64,000 nt of DNA from Corynebacterium sp. (GCF_022712275.1 NZ_JALAGU010000053.1:118036-182035), one strand, 5' to 3'. Counted from the stretch's first letter, positions 25,354-34,631 are shown. The notes: generated by a model from the letters alone, not told the origin. Numbers and translations: made by a program.

Positions 25354-26193
25354 TCACCCCAGCGGACCAGTCAGGACGACGACGACGGCGTCCGCCGTAC
25401 CGCCCTCACGAATGGCGGCCTCACCGAAGCGGTCGTAGTAGTCGGAGTTGCCCGGCGCGGCGGTCAGCCCGAGGTCGGAAGCGACCTGCTCGGCAGCGGC
25501 CTGAGCTGCGGCGTTGCCCTCCGGGTAGTAGACGCGGGACTCCTCGCTGATGCCTTCGATACGACCCTGGAGGTTGCCGTAGCCGACATTGGTCCAGTCA
25601 CTGTCACGGACCCGGTCCGCACCCGACTGGGAGAGACCGGACTCGGTGCTGTTGTTCAGCACCGTGACCCCGATGCCCCGGTCGACCTCGGCAGCGGAAT
25701 CCCCGGTGCCGGCTTCGTCGCCGGGAACGGGAGCCTGCGCGGACGAGGAGGAGTCGTTCGACGCACCGTCGGCACCGTCGGCGTCGTCGGCGCCTGCAGC
25801 CTCGGAAGCACCCTGGTCAGCCTCACCGGGGGCAGGTGCGGCGGCCGTGGCGGAGGTGTCCGGGCCGGATGCTGTGTCGTCGGAGTCATCGTCGCCACCG
25901 AACAGGGAGAAGGCACCCCAGATGATGAGGACCACGGCGACGGCGGTGAGGATCATGGCCAGGCCACGCAGCGGCGGGCCGGATTTCTCCGGCGGTTCAC
26001 CTGATGTGCCGGCCACTCCGGCAGCGCCGGCAGCACCTGCGCCGGTAGCCGCCGCCGGGTAGGCGTAGGCCTCGTCGTAGGCCTCGTCGTAGGAGTCGTC
26101 GTAGGAGTCGTCGTAGGAGTCGTCGTAGCCGGAATTGTCGTACGGGCCCTGCTCAGGCTCCCGGGAATGCCGCGGTCGGTTCTGCTCAGTCAC
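25354..26193 (-). CDS. Membrane protein with LytR C-terminal domain
   Basis: 279 residues. A Tyr/Asp-rich cytoplasmic N-terminus with tandem DDSY/DEAY repeats comes first, then one transmembrane helix (LAMILTAVAVVLIIWGAFSLF) and an acidic Ala/Asp/Ser linker. A LytR_C domain follows (IGVTVLNNSTESGLSQSGADRVRDSDWTNVGYGNLQGRIEGISEESRVYYPEGNAAAQAAAEQVASDLGL). This domain accompanies cell-wall ligases and alone probably binds envelope components. It corresponds to Rv0431 by synteny. A GTG start lies 6 nt after TACTAT (leaderless type). Confidence 0.82.
   Translation of the reverse strand: MTEQNRPRHSREPEQGPYDNSGYDDSYDDSYDDSYDEAYDEAYAYPAAATGAGAAGAAGVAGTSGEPPEKSGPPLRGLAMILTAVAVVLIIWGAFSLFGGDDDSDDTASGPDTSATAAAPAPGEADQGASEAAGADDADGADGASNDSSSSAQAPVPGDEAGTGDSAAEVDRGIGVTVLNNSTESGLSQSGADRVRDSDWTNVGYGNLQGRIEGISEESRVYYPEGNAAAQAAAEQVASDLGLTAAPGNSDYYDRFGEAAIREGGTADAVVVVLTGPLG
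26062..26128. repeat. 12-bp tandem repeat coding for DDSY/DEAY
   Basis: Five near-identical 12-bp units encode DDSYDDSYDDSYDEAYDEAY in the LytR_C membrane protein. Three carry GAGTC and two carry GCCTC variants on the plus strand. Copy number may vary between strains without frame loss. Confidence 0.8.
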
Positions 26194-26208
26194 GCCCCAA
26201 TAGTAACT

Positions 26209-26418
26209 TCAGTCACGCCGTTCACGCAGTATCCTCACCATGGCCGGGTCGGCCTCCTGCGCCTCAGGACGCTCGATAAGTGCGTTGAGCTGCTGAAAGT
26301 ACCGCCACGGTTCCACCCCGAACCGGCGTCGGATCTCCTCTTCCTTCGCCCCTGACGCCGACCACCGCAGATGCTCGAACGCGAGAATCTCCCGTTCCTG
26401 TTCACTCAGCGCCGCCAT
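26209..26418 (-). CDS. DUF3263 small helix-turn-helix-like protein
   Basis: 69 residues: LSEQEREILAFEHLRWSASGAKEEEIRRRFGVEPWRYFQQLNALIERPEAQEADPAMVRILRERRD matches DUF3263 (Rv0430-like). The arrangement suggests a short helix-turn-helix, but no target is known. TACACT lies 8 nt before the ATG, so the mRNA may be leaderless. It ends 15 bp before the LytR_C gene start. Confidence 0.85.
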   Translation of the reverse strand: MAALSEQEREILAFEHLRWSASGAKEEEIRRRFGVEPWRYFQQLNALIERPEAQEADPAMVRILRERRD

Positions 26419-26477
26419 GACCGTAGAGTGTAACGGTCCTACTGACGTTCATTCATGACCAGCCCCAGGGAGCCCCT

Positions 26478-27800
26478 GTGACTACAGCCATCAACGATTC
26501 GGCCGCCCAGGCGCCCGGTAGACGTACCCGCGAAGAGAAGCGGGTCCTTGCCGGAACCCTCGTCGGCACCACCATCGAGTGGTACGACTTCTTCATCTAC
26601 GCCCAGGCCGCGGCCTTCATCTTCGCGCCACTGTTCTTCGACCCCGTCGGCAGCGACAACCTCGCCCAGATCTTCTCCTGGGCCTCGATCGGCATCAGCT
26701 TCCTGTTCCGCCCCCTGGGTGCGATCATCGCCGGCCACCTCGGTGACCGCTACGGACGCAAGACCGTCCTCGTGGTCACCCTGGTCGGAATGGGCCTCGC
26801 GACCGCCCTCATCGGCGTCCTGCCGACCTACGAGACCATCGGCGTGGCCGCACCGGTCCTGCTGATCCTGCTGCGCATCCTGCAGGGCTTCTCCGCCGGC
26901 GGTGAGTGGGGCGGCGCCGCCCTCATGTCCGTCGAGCACGCCCCGCGCGAGAAGCGCGGACTGTTCGGCGCCTACCCGCAGATCGGTGTCCCGCTGGGCC
27001 TGATCCTGGCGACCTCGTTCATGTTCCTGCTGAACACCTCCATGTCCGACGACACCTTCGAGTCCTGGGGCTGGCGTCTGCCTTTCCTGTCCTCCCTGGT
27101 GCTCATCGTCGTCGGCTACCTGATCCGTCGCTCCGTCGAGGAGTCCCCGGTCTACCTGGACATGCAGGAGCGTCAGCAGGCCGCGTCCGCACCGCTCGGC
27201 CGCCTCTTCCGTGACCACTGGAAGAACGTCCTGCTCGCCGCCCTGATCTTCGCCGGCAACAACGCCACCGGCTACATGATCATCGCCTTCTTCTCCTCCT
27301 ACGGCACCAAGACCCTGGGCATGGAGAAGTCGCAGACCCTCGTCGCCGCCATCGCCGGTGGTGTGGCCTGGCTGCTCCTCACCATCTACAGCGGCTGGAT
27401 CAGTGACCGTATCGGACGCCGCGTCACCTTCGCCATCGGCTATGTGCTGCTCATCGCCTGGGTCGTGCCGATGTGGTGGTTCATCGACAAGGGCACCACC
27501 GGCTCGATGACCTTCGCGATCGTCGTCCTCACCTTCGGCCTGGCGGCGTCCTACGCCCCGCAGTGTGCCCTGTACGCCGAGATGTTCCCGGCGGACGTGC
27601 GGTACTCCGGCACCTCGATCGGTTACGCCATCGGTTCGATCCTCGGTGGCGCCTTCGCGTCCACCTTCGCGCAGATGATCCTCGACAACACCGGCGACTC
27701 CTGGTGGATCGGTATCTACCTCGGCGCGATGTGCCTGATCTCCCTGATCGCGGTACTCGCGGTGCCGAAGTCGGTGGAGAAGTCCGACCTGCACGTCTAG
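26478..27800 (+). CDS. MFS transporter, metabolite:H+ symporter (MHS) family
   Basis: 440 residues and about 12 transmembrane helices. The MHS signature GTTIEWYDFFIYAQAAAFIFAPLFF lies in helix 1, GHLGDRYGRKTVLV in loop 2-3, RILQGFSAGGEWGGAALMSVEHAP mid-protein and ISDRIGRRVTF in the second half. Relatives carry shikimate, citrate, proline/betaine or alpha-ketoglutarate; the substrate is undefined. A GTG start follows AGGGAG. It is divergent from the DUF3263 gene and 18 bp before def. Confidence 0.92.
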   Translation: MTTAINDSAAQAPGRRTREEKRVLAGTLVGTTIEWYDFFIYAQAAAFIFAPLFFDPVGSDNLAQIFSWASIGISFLFRPLGAIIAGHLGDRYGRKTVLVVTLVGMGLATALIGVLPTYETIGVAAPVLLILLRILQGFSAGGEWGGAALMSVEHAPREKRGLFGAYPQIGVPLGLILATSFMFLLNTSMSDDTFESWGWRLPFLSSLVLIVVGYLIRRSVEESPVYLDMQERQQAASAPLGRLFRDHWKNVLLAALIFAGNNATGYMIIAFFSSYGTKTLGMEKSQTLVAAIAGGVAWLLLTIYSGWISDRIGRRVTFAIGYVLLIAWVVPMWWFIDKGTTGSMTFAIVVLTFGLAASYAPQCALYAEMFPADVRYSGTSIGYAIGSILGGAFASTFAQMILDNTGDSWWIGIYLGAMCLISLIAVLAVPKSVEKSDLHV

Positions 27801-27818
27801 CGGGTTATTCTGGACGGC

Positions 27819-28466
27819 ATGTCCGTTCTTCCTGTCGTCATCTGCGGCGATCCCGTCCTGCACACCCCCACCACCCCGGTCACCGAGCCGGCCGCCGACC
27901 AGCTCGGCGAGGGGACCGAACTGTCCACCCTCATCGCCGACATGTACGAGACCCTGGAGCTGGCCCACGGTGTGGGCCTGGCCGCGAACCAGGTCGGCGT
28001 CGGCCTGCGGGTATTCGTCTACGACTGCCCCGACATCGACGGTCCTGACGGCACCCGGAAGTCCGAGGAGGAGATCGAGGCACAGGGTGGGCCGATGCGC
28101 CGCGGCTGCGTCATCAACCCGGTCCTGGAGACCAGCGAGATCCCGGAGACCATGCCGGATCCCGAGGACGATGTCGAGGGGTGCCTCTCGGTCCCCGGCT
28201 ACGACTACCCCACCGGCCGCGCCGACTGGGCCCGCGTCACCGGCACCGACGAGCACGGCGAGCCGACGAGCGTGGAGGGCTACGGATTCTTCGCCCGCTG
28301 CCTGCAGCACGAGACCGGTCACCTCGACGGCCACCTCTACATCGACACGCTGATCGGCCGCAATGCCCGCGCGGCGAAGAAGATGGTGAAGCGTGAGGGA
28401 TGGACCGTCCCCGGCAACTCCTGGCTCCCGGGGGTGGACGCCGACCCCTTCGGTCACGACGACTGA
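27819..28466 (+). CDS. def: Peptide deformylase
   Basis: 215 residues. It removes the formyl group from nascent N-termini. All three family motifs are present: GVGLAANQ (51-58), EGCLSVP with metal ligand C122, and HETGHLDG with H164/H168. A longer insert than E. coli Def lies between motifs 1 and 2 (PDIDGPDGTRKSEEEIEAQGG), usual in actinobacteria. TATTCT stands 7 nt before the ATG. It is followed 6 nt later by the GNAT gene, matching Rv0429c-Rv0428c. Confidence 0.96.
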   Translation: MSVLPVVICGDPVLHTPTTPVTEPAADQLGEGTELSTLIADMYETLELAHGVGLAANQVGVGLRVFVYDCPDIDGPDGTRKSEEEIEAQGGPMRRGCVINPVLETSEIPETMPDPEDDVEGCLSVPGYDYPTGRADWARVTGTDEHGEPTSVEGYGFFARCLQHETGHLDGHLYIDTLIGRNARAAKKMVKREGWTVPGNSWLPGVDADPFGHDD

Positions 28467-28472
28467 CCCGCG

Positions 28473-29588
28473 ATGAACGACACCTCCTTCTCCGGCGCCC
28501 GGGCCGGCGCACGCCCACCGCAGGAGACAGGTCTGCCCTTCCCCGTCTCACGGCACACCGACCCGGTCAGCGTGCACACCGGCGCCCGCGCCACAGTGCG
28601 TCACCTGGTGCCCGGGGACGACGGACGTCCCGCCCTCAACCCGGACACCGGTCGTCCCCTGGTCAGTGACGTCATCGGCGTCCTGCGGTCGCTCGACCCG
28701 TTGACCGTGGAGGACGCCGCGGGCGAGCTGCACCGTATCCCGGTGCGTGCCGTGGTGGTGCTCAAGACCCTGCACGCGAGGCCGGTGCGCACCAGTGACA
28801 TCCGGGCTGTCGAGACCGCCACCGCACGGGCCTTCCCGGGTCTGGAGCACCGCGACTTCGGTGGCTGGCTGGCCCGCGCCGGCGACGGGATCACCGAACG
28901 GTCCAATTCCGCGGTCCCGCTCGGCCCCGGGGCCGGAACCACTCCGGTCCCGCTGGAGGAGATCCACGCGTTCTACCGCTCCCACAACCTCCCGACCCGC
29001 CTGCTGCTGCCCGACCGGATCAGCCGACCCGCGGAGCCGCTGCTCACCGTCCCCGGGGCACAGCGCGGTCCGGAGATCAGCGTGATGACCCGCAGGTTGG
29101 GTACCGGCGCCACCGGCTCCACTACCCTCCCGGCTGTCCCGGAGCCGCCCGTCGAACTCGCCGGACGCCTGGACCTGCGCGTCGACGACCAGCCCGACGA
29201 GGCCTGGCTGCAGCTCTACCACTTCCGTGGTGAGCCACTGCCGGAGCACGCCCTGCGGCTGCTCGCCGCCCGGCTCGACGGTGCCCTGGGCTTCGCCCGG
29301 CTCACCGTCGACGGAGAGACCGTCGCCGTCACCCGGGGCACCGTCACCGAGGGTGGCGGACGCCAGTTCCTGGGCTACTCCGCGGTCGAGGTCTCACCCG
29401 CATGGCGCCGACGTGGTCTCGGTACCCTGCTCGGCACCGCGATGCTGCACTGGGGAGCGGCACAGGGCGCGACGGAAAGCTACCTCCAGGTCATCGCGAC
29501 GAACCTCGCCGGACGTGGCCTCTACCACGGCCTGGGGTTTTCCGAGCACCACCGGCACCGTTGCGTCCTCATTCCCGATACTGTGTAG
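28473..29588 (+). CDS. GNAT acetyltransferase, Rv0428c-like
   Basis: 371 residues. The N-terminal half has a small SH3-like barrel region (GARATVRHLVPGDDG, LTVEDAAGELHRIPVRAVVVLKTLH) and the FPGLEHRDFGGWLARAGDGITERSNSAVPLG block seen in Rv0428c homologues. The C-terminal half is a GNAT fold (FARLTVDGETVAVTRGTVTEGGGRQFLGYSAVEVSPAWRRRGLGTLLGTAMLHWGAAQGATESYLQV). Acceptor unknown; possibly protein or small-molecule acetylation linked to def. Confidence 0.88.
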   Translation: MNDTSFSGARAGARPPQETGLPFPVSRHTDPVSVHTGARATVRHLVPGDDGRPALNPDTGRPLVSDVIGVLRSLDPLTVEDAAGELHRIPVRAVVVLKTLHARPVRTSDIRAVETATARAFPGLEHRDFGGWLARAGDGITERSNSAVPLGPGAGTTPVPLEEIHAFYRSHNLPTRLLLPDRISRPAEPLLTVPGAQRGPEISVMTRRLGTGATGSTTLPAVPEPPVELAGRLDLRVDDQPDEAWLQLYHFRGEPLPEHALRLLAARLDGALGFARLTVDGETVAVTRGTVTEGGGRQFLGYSAVEVSPAWRRRGLGTLLGTAMLHWGAAQGATESYLQVIATNLAGRGLYHGLGFSEHHRHRCVLIPDTV

Positions 29589-29591
29589 GGC

Positions 29592-30371
29592 ATGCGTGTC
29601 GCCACCTGGAACATCAACTCCGTGCGCACCCGGGAAGCCCGGGTACGTGACTTCCTCTCCCGCTCCGACGTTGACGTCCTGTGCCTCCAGGAGACGAAGT
29701 GCACCGACGCACAGTTCCCTGATTTCTCCGACACCGGCTACGAGCAGGCCCACCACGGACTCGGCTCCTTCAACGGAGTCGCCGTACTCTCCCGCACCGG
29801 CATCGACGAGGTGACCACGGACTTCGGTCAGCCCGGTTTCGACAAGGATCCGGCCGCCCCACAGGAGCAGGAGGCCCGGGCCCTCGGCGTGACCTGTGGC
29901 GGGGTGCGGGTGTGGAGCCTGTACGTGCCCAACGGCCGGGAGATCTCCGACCGGCACTACACCTACAAGCTCGACTTCCTCGATGCCCTGGCGTCCTATG
30001 CGGAGCAGGAGCACCGGCCGACGGTGGTCACCGGTGACTTCAACATCACCCCCACCGACGACGATGTCTGGGACCCCTCGTTCTTCGTCGGCAAGACCCA
30101 TGTCACCCCGCGGGAGCGTGCCGCCCTGCGGCACCTGGAGGACGCCGGCCTGACCGAGGCGACCGCCCCGTTGCGCGGCCGGTACTCCTACTGGGACTAC
30201 CAGGCGATGCGCTTCCAGCGCGGCCAGGGGATCCGCATCGACCTGCAGTACTGCCGTGGAATCACACCGGCTGACGACCCGGAGCCCTGGGTCGACGTCG
30301 ATGAGCGCCGCGGTAAGGGTGCCTCCGACCACGCTCCCGTCATCGTGGCCTACGCACCGGTCGAGGGCTGA
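29592..30371 (+). CDS. xth: Exodeoxyribonuclease III (AP endonuclease, XthA)
   Basis: 259 residues, endonuclease/exonuclease/phosphatase fold: MRVATWNINSVRTREARV, DVLCLQETKCTDAQFP, the YVPNGREISD block, VVTGDFNITPTDDDVWD and KGASDHAPVIV carrying the catalytic Asp/Asn/His. It repairs abasic sites. The start is 4 nt after the GNAT stop. TACTGT lies 7 nt before the ATG, so an internal leaderless transcript is possible. It is followed 1 nt later by cls. Confidence 0.95.
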   Translation: MRVATWNINSVRTREARVRDFLSRSDVDVLCLQETKCTDAQFPDFSDTGYEQAHHGLGSFNGVAVLSRTGIDEVTTDFGQPGFDKDPAAPQEQEARALGVTCGGVRVWSLYVPNGREISDRHYTYKLDFLDALASYAEQEHRPTVVTGDFNITPTDDDVWDPSFFVGKTHVTPRERAALRHLEDAGLTEATAPLRGRYSYWDYQAMRFQRGQGIRIDLQYCRGITPADDPEPWVDVDERRGKGASDHAPVIVAYAPVEG

Positions 30372-30372
30372 C

Positions 30373-31911
30373 ATGGGGGTCTGGGACGCCTTCCGGTCCG
30401 CCTGGAACTTCATGACCCCGGACTGGTTCGGAATGTCGCTCCTCCACACCGTGAGCGGCGGTCTGGTCTGGTGGGCGTGGATACTCCTCGGGCTGGACCT
30501 CGTCGTGAAGATCATCGCCGTCGGCTATGTGCCGTCGCAGCGCAAGCCGTCGAGCGCGATGGCCTGGCTGCTGGCGATCTTCCTGCTGCCGTTCATCGGT
30601 ATCGCCCTGTTCATGCTCATCGGGTCACCGTACATCAACCGTCGACGGCACAAGATCCAGAACTCCGCCAATGAGATGCTGCGGACCATCAGCCGCGATG
30701 AGCCGGACGTCCCGGAGGGTTACACCCTCACACCGGAACTGCGCAGCCTGGTGTCCCTGAACCGACAGCTCACCGCCATGCCCGCGACGACGGGCACGGT
30801 GGTTGCGGTCCACTCCGACTACGAAGGATCGATCACCCGGATGGCGGAGGCGGTGGACACCGCACAGGACTACGTCAACGTCCAGATCTATATCACCGCC
30901 TGGGACGACACGACAGACGTCTTCTTCCGCTCCCTGGAACGGGCGGTGAAGCGGGGGGTCACCGTGCGGTACATGTTCGACCATGTCGGCAGCTGGAAGT
31001 ACCCCGGCTACCGGACACTCGGCAAGCGGCTCGACGAGATCGGGGTGAAGTGGCTGGTCATGCTTCCCCTGCAGCCCTGGCGCTGGAGATTCCGCCGGCC
31101 TGACCTGCGCAACCACCGGAAGCTCCTGGTCATCGACGGCCACACCGGATTCATGGGCAGCCAGAACATGATCGACTCCTCCTACCTCATGAAGGGGAAT
31201 ATCAGGGAAGGGCGCCACTGGATCGACAATATGGCGGAGATGACCGGCCCGGTGGTCGCCCTGCTGAACTCGGTCTTCGCCGTGGACTGGTTCACCGAAT
31301 GTGGTGAGGAACTGCCGCTGCTCACCCCCTCGGAGTCCACCGAGTGGCTGTCCAGCCGGCCCGACATGCTGCAGATCATCCCCTCCGGTCCCGGATTCAC
31401 CACCGAACCGAACCTGCGCCTGTTCACCTCGATCGTCCACCACGCGAAAAAGTCGCTGGTCCTGGTGAGCCCCTACTTCATCCCGGACGAGTCACTGCTC
31501 GAGGCGATCACCACCGCCGCCTACCGGGGTGTGAAGGTCGAACTGTTCGTCTCGGAGAAGGCCGACCAGCCTCTCATCGAGCACGCCCAGTCCTCCTATT
31601 ACGCGGAACTGCTCCGGGCCGGGGTCCGTATCCGCCGGTTCCCGTACCCGGCGGTCCTCCACTCGAAGTTCATGATCGCCGACCACGAGGTCGTGTGCAC
31701 CGGCTCCTCGAACATGGACATGAGGTCCTTCGGACTGAACTACGAAATCACCCTGATGTCGGCGGAGGGGTCCCTGCTGGAGAAGATGACCGCTCTGGCC
31801 GGCGAATACCGCGAGGCCTGCACAGAACTCACCTCAGAGGAGTGGGACACGCGGGCGAGGAGCCGCCGCTACATCGATAACGTGGCCCGTCTGACCTCTG
31901 CGCTCCAGTAA
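30373..31911 (+). CDS. cls: Cardiolipin synthase (phospholipase D family)
   Basis: 512 residues from ATG 30373. Two N-terminal transmembrane helices (VWWAWILLGLDLVVKIIAVGY and MAWLLAIFLLPFIGIALFMLIGSPYI) precede two PLD-type HKD motifs: HRKLLVIDGHTGFMGSQN and HSKFMIADHEVVCTGSSN. It condenses phosphatidylglycerol or CDP-DAG-derived lipids into cardiolipin at the membrane. The ATG begins 1 nt after the xth stop, so the two are probably cotranscribed. Confidence 0.94.
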   Translation: MGVWDAFRSAWNFMTPDWFGMSLLHTVSGGLVWWAWILLGLDLVVKIIAVGYVPSQRKPSSAMAWLLAIFLLPFIGIALFMLIGSPYINRRRHKIQNSANEMLRTISRDEPDVPEGYTLTPELRSLVSLNRQLTAMPATTGTVVAVHSDYEGSITRMAEAVDTAQDYVNVQIYITAWDDTTDVFFRSLERAVKRGVTVRYMFDHVGSWKYPGYRTLGKRLDEIGVKWLVMLPLQPWRWRFRRPDLRNHRKLLVIDGHTGFMGSQNMIDSSYLMKGNIREGRHWIDNMAEMTGPVVALLNSVFAVDWFTECGEELPLLTPSESTEWLSSRPDMLQIIPSGPGFTTEPNLRLFTSIVHHAKKSLVLVSPYFIPDESLLEAITTAAYRGVKVELFVSEKADQPLIEHAQSSYYAELLRAGVRIRRFPYPAVLHSKFMIADHEVVCTGSSNMDMRSFGLNYEITLMSAEGSLLEKMTALAGEYREACTELTSEEWDTRARSRRYIDNVARLTSALQ

Positions 31912-31917
31912 GTGCTT

Positions 31918-31923
31918 TACAAT
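31918..31923 (+). promoter_or_regulatory. Candidate -10 element TACAAT for the MarR gene
   Basis: TACAAT lies just after the cls stop, about 70 bp before the marR-type ATG. A weak TGACCT lies about 20 bp upstream. The intergenic 80 bp contains no terminator, so some readthrough from cls is likely. Confidence 0.4.
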
Positions 31924-31991
31924 GGGGTCATCCGCTTTTGGCTGTGCAATGACCTGCAACCCGGAAAGAGCACCTGACAAGGAGTCCCACC

Positions 31992-32531
31992 ATGACCAAC
32001 GAGACTGTCGACGACATCTACGAAGCGTCCCGGGAACAGATCCGCGGCCATCGTGCAGCAGAGATCCTGCCCGATGTCGACGTCACCGAGATCGCCTCCG
32101 CCGTCTACGACTTCCTCTCGGCCCTGCGACGGCTGATGGACCGCCCCAACCAGAAGCTGGCCATCTCCCAGTCCGAGATCGAGGTGCTGCAGTTCGTCTC
32201 CCAGCACCCAGGCTGCGGCGTCTCCGACATCGCCCGCCTCCGCTTCCTCCGGGCATCGAACGTCTCGGCGACGGTCCGTCGGCTCATCAACTCGGGCCTG
32301 GTCCTGCGTCGTGCCAACGACCAGGACCGCCGCGCGCAGGACCTCTTCCTCTCGGAGGAGGGCATCGAGATGCTGAACTCCGTCACCGACGAGTGGGCAC
32401 TGCTCATCTCCCGCGCCGCCACCCGCATGGACGGCCGGGACCTGGCCAAGCTGCGCCGCGGTGTTCCCGCCCTGCGCAACCTGTCCATCGCCGCGGAGAG
32501 CCTCATCGAGGACATCCAGCGGCAGAGGTAG
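31992..32531 (+). CDS. MarR-family transcriptional regulator
   Basis: 179 residues. Winged helix: LAISQSEIEVLQFVSQHPGCGVSDIARLRFLRASNVSATVRRLINSGLVLRRANDQDRRAQDLFLSEEG, with the DQDRR wing. AAGGAG stands 6 nt before the ATG. It converges with a Bcr/CflA-type drug exporter that ends 24 bp away. MarR proteins often control such pumps, so this exporter is a candidate target, by inference only. Confidence 0.88.
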   Translation: MTNETVDDIYEASREQIRGHRAAEILPDVDVTEIASAVYDFLSALRRLMDRPNQKLAISQSEIEVLQFVSQHPGCGVSDIARLRFLRASNVSATVRRLINSGLVLRRANDQDRRAQDLFLSEEGIEMLNSVTDEWALLISRAATRMDGRDLAKLRRGVPALRNLSIAAESLIEDIQRQR

Positions 32532-32554
32532 GACCGGTAGGACGCAGCCCCTCG

Positions 32555-33766
32555 TCAGCCGCGCCGCCCCACAACCCCGGAGGCGGCTGCGACGAGCGCA
32601 CAGACGACCATGACCACCGCCATGGTCAGCAGGCCGTCCTCCCCCAGTCCCACCAGCGGCGAGACGATTCCCGCCGTGATGAACTGACCCGCACCCAGCA
32701 GGGCGGACCCGGCCCCGGCGCGTCCCCGCGACAGATCCATCGCCAGCGCCGTCGTATTGCCCATGTTCAGGGCCGTGCCGACTGTCAGCAGCGCGGTGCA
32801 CACGATCACCGCGGGCAGTGACGGTGCGACCAGAGCAACGGTGAGCAGGGACACCGCGCCGACGACGAGCAGGATGTGCCCCGTCCGCTGCAGTGTCGCC
32901 GGTCCGAAGTGACCGACGATCCGGGCGTTCACCAGGTTGGTCACCACCATCGCCACCGCATTGCCGGCGAAGACGAGACTGAAGGCCCCGGCAGACAGCC
33001 CCAGCTGGTCCTGCATGACAAAGGACGAGCCGGACACGAAGCTGAAGAAGACACCGAAGCCCACGGCGAAGGCCGTGAGGTGGCCGACGAAGGGGCGGAT
33101 CCGGAACAACCCGCCCATCCGCCGGTAGACATCACCCAGGGAGCCGGTGGCCCGGTTCTCGGTGCGGAGGGTCTCCGGCAGGGACACCGCGACGAACAAC
33201 TCGAGGACGCCCACCGCGGCCAGCACCCAGAAGACACTGTGCCAGCCGGCGACGCCCGCGACGGCACCGCCGACGACCGGTGCAAGGATCGGCGCGACCG
33301 CGGTGAAGACCATCATCGTGGACAGTGCCTTGGCCGCCGCCGCGCCGGAGGCCCGGTCGGCGATCATCGACCGCCCGAGCATGACGCAGGTACCGCCGGC
33401 GGCGCCCTGGAAGAACCGGGCGACGGTGAACAGTCCGATGCCGGGGGCGAGAGCACAGGCGACAGAGGCCACCAACCACACGACCGATGCGGTGATCAGC
33501 ATGCGGTGGCGTCCCACCCGGTCGGACAGCGGCCCCATGACGAGCTGCCCGAGGGCCATACCGACCATGAATCCGGTGATCGTCAGCTGGGTGACGGAAT
33601 CAGTGACCCCGAACTCGTCGGAGATCTCCGGGAGGCTCGGCAGGTACATGTCCGTGCCGAACGGCCCCGCCGTGGACAGCAGAGCGATGCCGAGGAGCAT
33701 CCCCAACGGCAGTGCCGGGCGGGTGGGACGGGCGGCCGGGGTATCGGGTGTGGGATGAGATGTCAC
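32555..33766 (-). CDS. Bcr/CflA-family multidrug efflux MFS transporter
   Basis: 403 residues, 12 predicted transmembrane helices. The Bcr/CflA signature is GTDMYLPSLPEISDEFGVTDSVTQLTITGFMVGMALGQLVMGPLSDRVGRHRMLI, with FFQGAAGGTCVMLGRSMIAD later. Relatives export chloramphenicol, bicyclomycin or sulfonamides by proton antiport; the substrate here is unknown. The GTG start has TAGTCT 8 nt upstream and no ribosome-binding site (leaderless type). Confidence 0.9.
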   Translation of the reverse strand: MTSHPTPDTPAARPTRPALPLGMLLGIALLSTAGPFGTDMYLPSLPEISDEFGVTDSVTQLTITGFMVGMALGQLVMGPLSDRVGRHRMLITASVVWLVASVACALAPGIGLFTVARFFQGAAGGTCVMLGRSMIADRASGAAAAKALSTMMVFTAVAPILAPVVGGAVAGVAGWHSVFWVLAAVGVLELFVAVSLPETLRTENRATGSLGDVYRRMGGLFRIRPFVGHLTAFAVGFGVFFSFVSGSSFVMQDQLGLSAGAFSLVFAGNAVAMVVTNLVNARIVGHFGPATLQRTGHILLVVGAVSLLTVALVAPSLPAVIVCTALLTVGTALNMGNTTALAMDLSRGRAGAGSALLGAGQFITAGIVSPLVGLGEDGLLTMAVVMVVCALVAAASGVVGRRG

Positions 33767-33809
33767 AGCAGTTCAGACTACCGGCCGGTCACGGTACTCA
33801 CACGACCGC

Positions 33810-34631
33810 TCAGACGTCGCGGCGACGCAGGACGACCACTCCGGCGACGTAGATGGCCACCGCCCAGACCACGAAGTAGATCACCGAACCACCGATGCCC
33901 CACGGGGCGTCATCGAGGGCGCTCTGGTAGATACCTGCGTTGAGGTTCTTGAACGGCAGGTAGGGGGTGACCCAGTCACCGACCTTCGGGATCATGCCGA
34001 CCAGGTCCTCGAGCAGCAGCGCCCACAGCAGCAGCAGGGCCACCGCCCCGGCGGTGCGGCGCAGCATGTACCCCACGCCGACCGAGATCATGACGATGAG
34101 GACAGCCGCCAGGGTCATCAGCAGGACGACGCTCCAGGCACCGTCTGCGGACATCGAGAGTCCTTCGGTCAGTGACGTGTCGTCCAACTGGGCATCCGCC
34201 ATCAGCTTGGTGAGCCCGATGCTGACGATGCTCATCACGAAGAAGACGATGGCCGAGATGACGCCGTAGACGATCACCTTGGCGGCCGGCATCTGCCAGC
34301 GCTTCGGTGCGGCCAGCGCCGCCAGCTTCGCGGTACCGTTGCCGTACTCGCCGGTGACGAGGATGACCGCCTGGATGATGACGATCATGATGCCGAACAG
34401 CCCCAGACCTGAGACACCGTTCGAGGCATCGAAGAGGTCGGCCGGGTCGCCGAGCGAGGCGATGGTCTCGGCGTCCTGGTCGTCCAGGGCCTGCTGGAAG
34501 GCGTACCCGTTGGCGAAGCCCATGAGCATCGCCCACCCGATCCCGAAAAGGACGATCAGGGCAGTGGTCCAGTAGAAACTCTTCGTCGAGCGCAGCTTGA
34601 TCCACTCGGCGTTGATGGTGTCGAGCAGCAT
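33810..34631 (-). CDS. ABC transporter permease (ABC-2 type)
   Basis: 273 residues with about six transmembrane helices and the ABC-2 N-terminus MLLDTINAEWIKLRSTKSFYWTTALIVLFGIGWAMLMGFANG. GEYGNGTAKLAALAAPKRWQMPAAKVIVYG is the family coupling region. It pairs with the upstream ATPase; the start and the ATPase stop overlap in TGATG. Cargo unknown; such pairs often export antibiotics or lipids. Confidence 0.88.
   Translation of the reverse strand: MLLDTINAEWIKLRSTKSFYWTTALIVLFGIGWAMLMGFANGYAFQQALDDQDAETIASLGDPADLFDASNGVSGLGLFGIMIVIIQAVILVTGEYGNGTAKLAALAAPKRWQMPAAKVIVYGVISAIVFFVMSIVSIGLTKLMADAQLDDTSLTEGLSMSADGAWSVVLLMTLAAVLIVMISVGVGYMLRRTAGAVALLLLWALLLEDLVGMIPKVGDWVTPYLPFKNLNAGIYQSALDDAPWGIGGSVIYFVVWAVAIYVAGVVVLRRRDV

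Noticed and set aside
26062..26128. Short regular repeats as a possible CRISPR
   Set aside because: 12-bp units without spacers, in frame within a coding gene; no cas genes in the window.
26439..28457. 672-codon minus-strand frame covering the MHS transporter and def
   Set aside because: Antisense to two genes with clear signatures; composition typical of a shadow.
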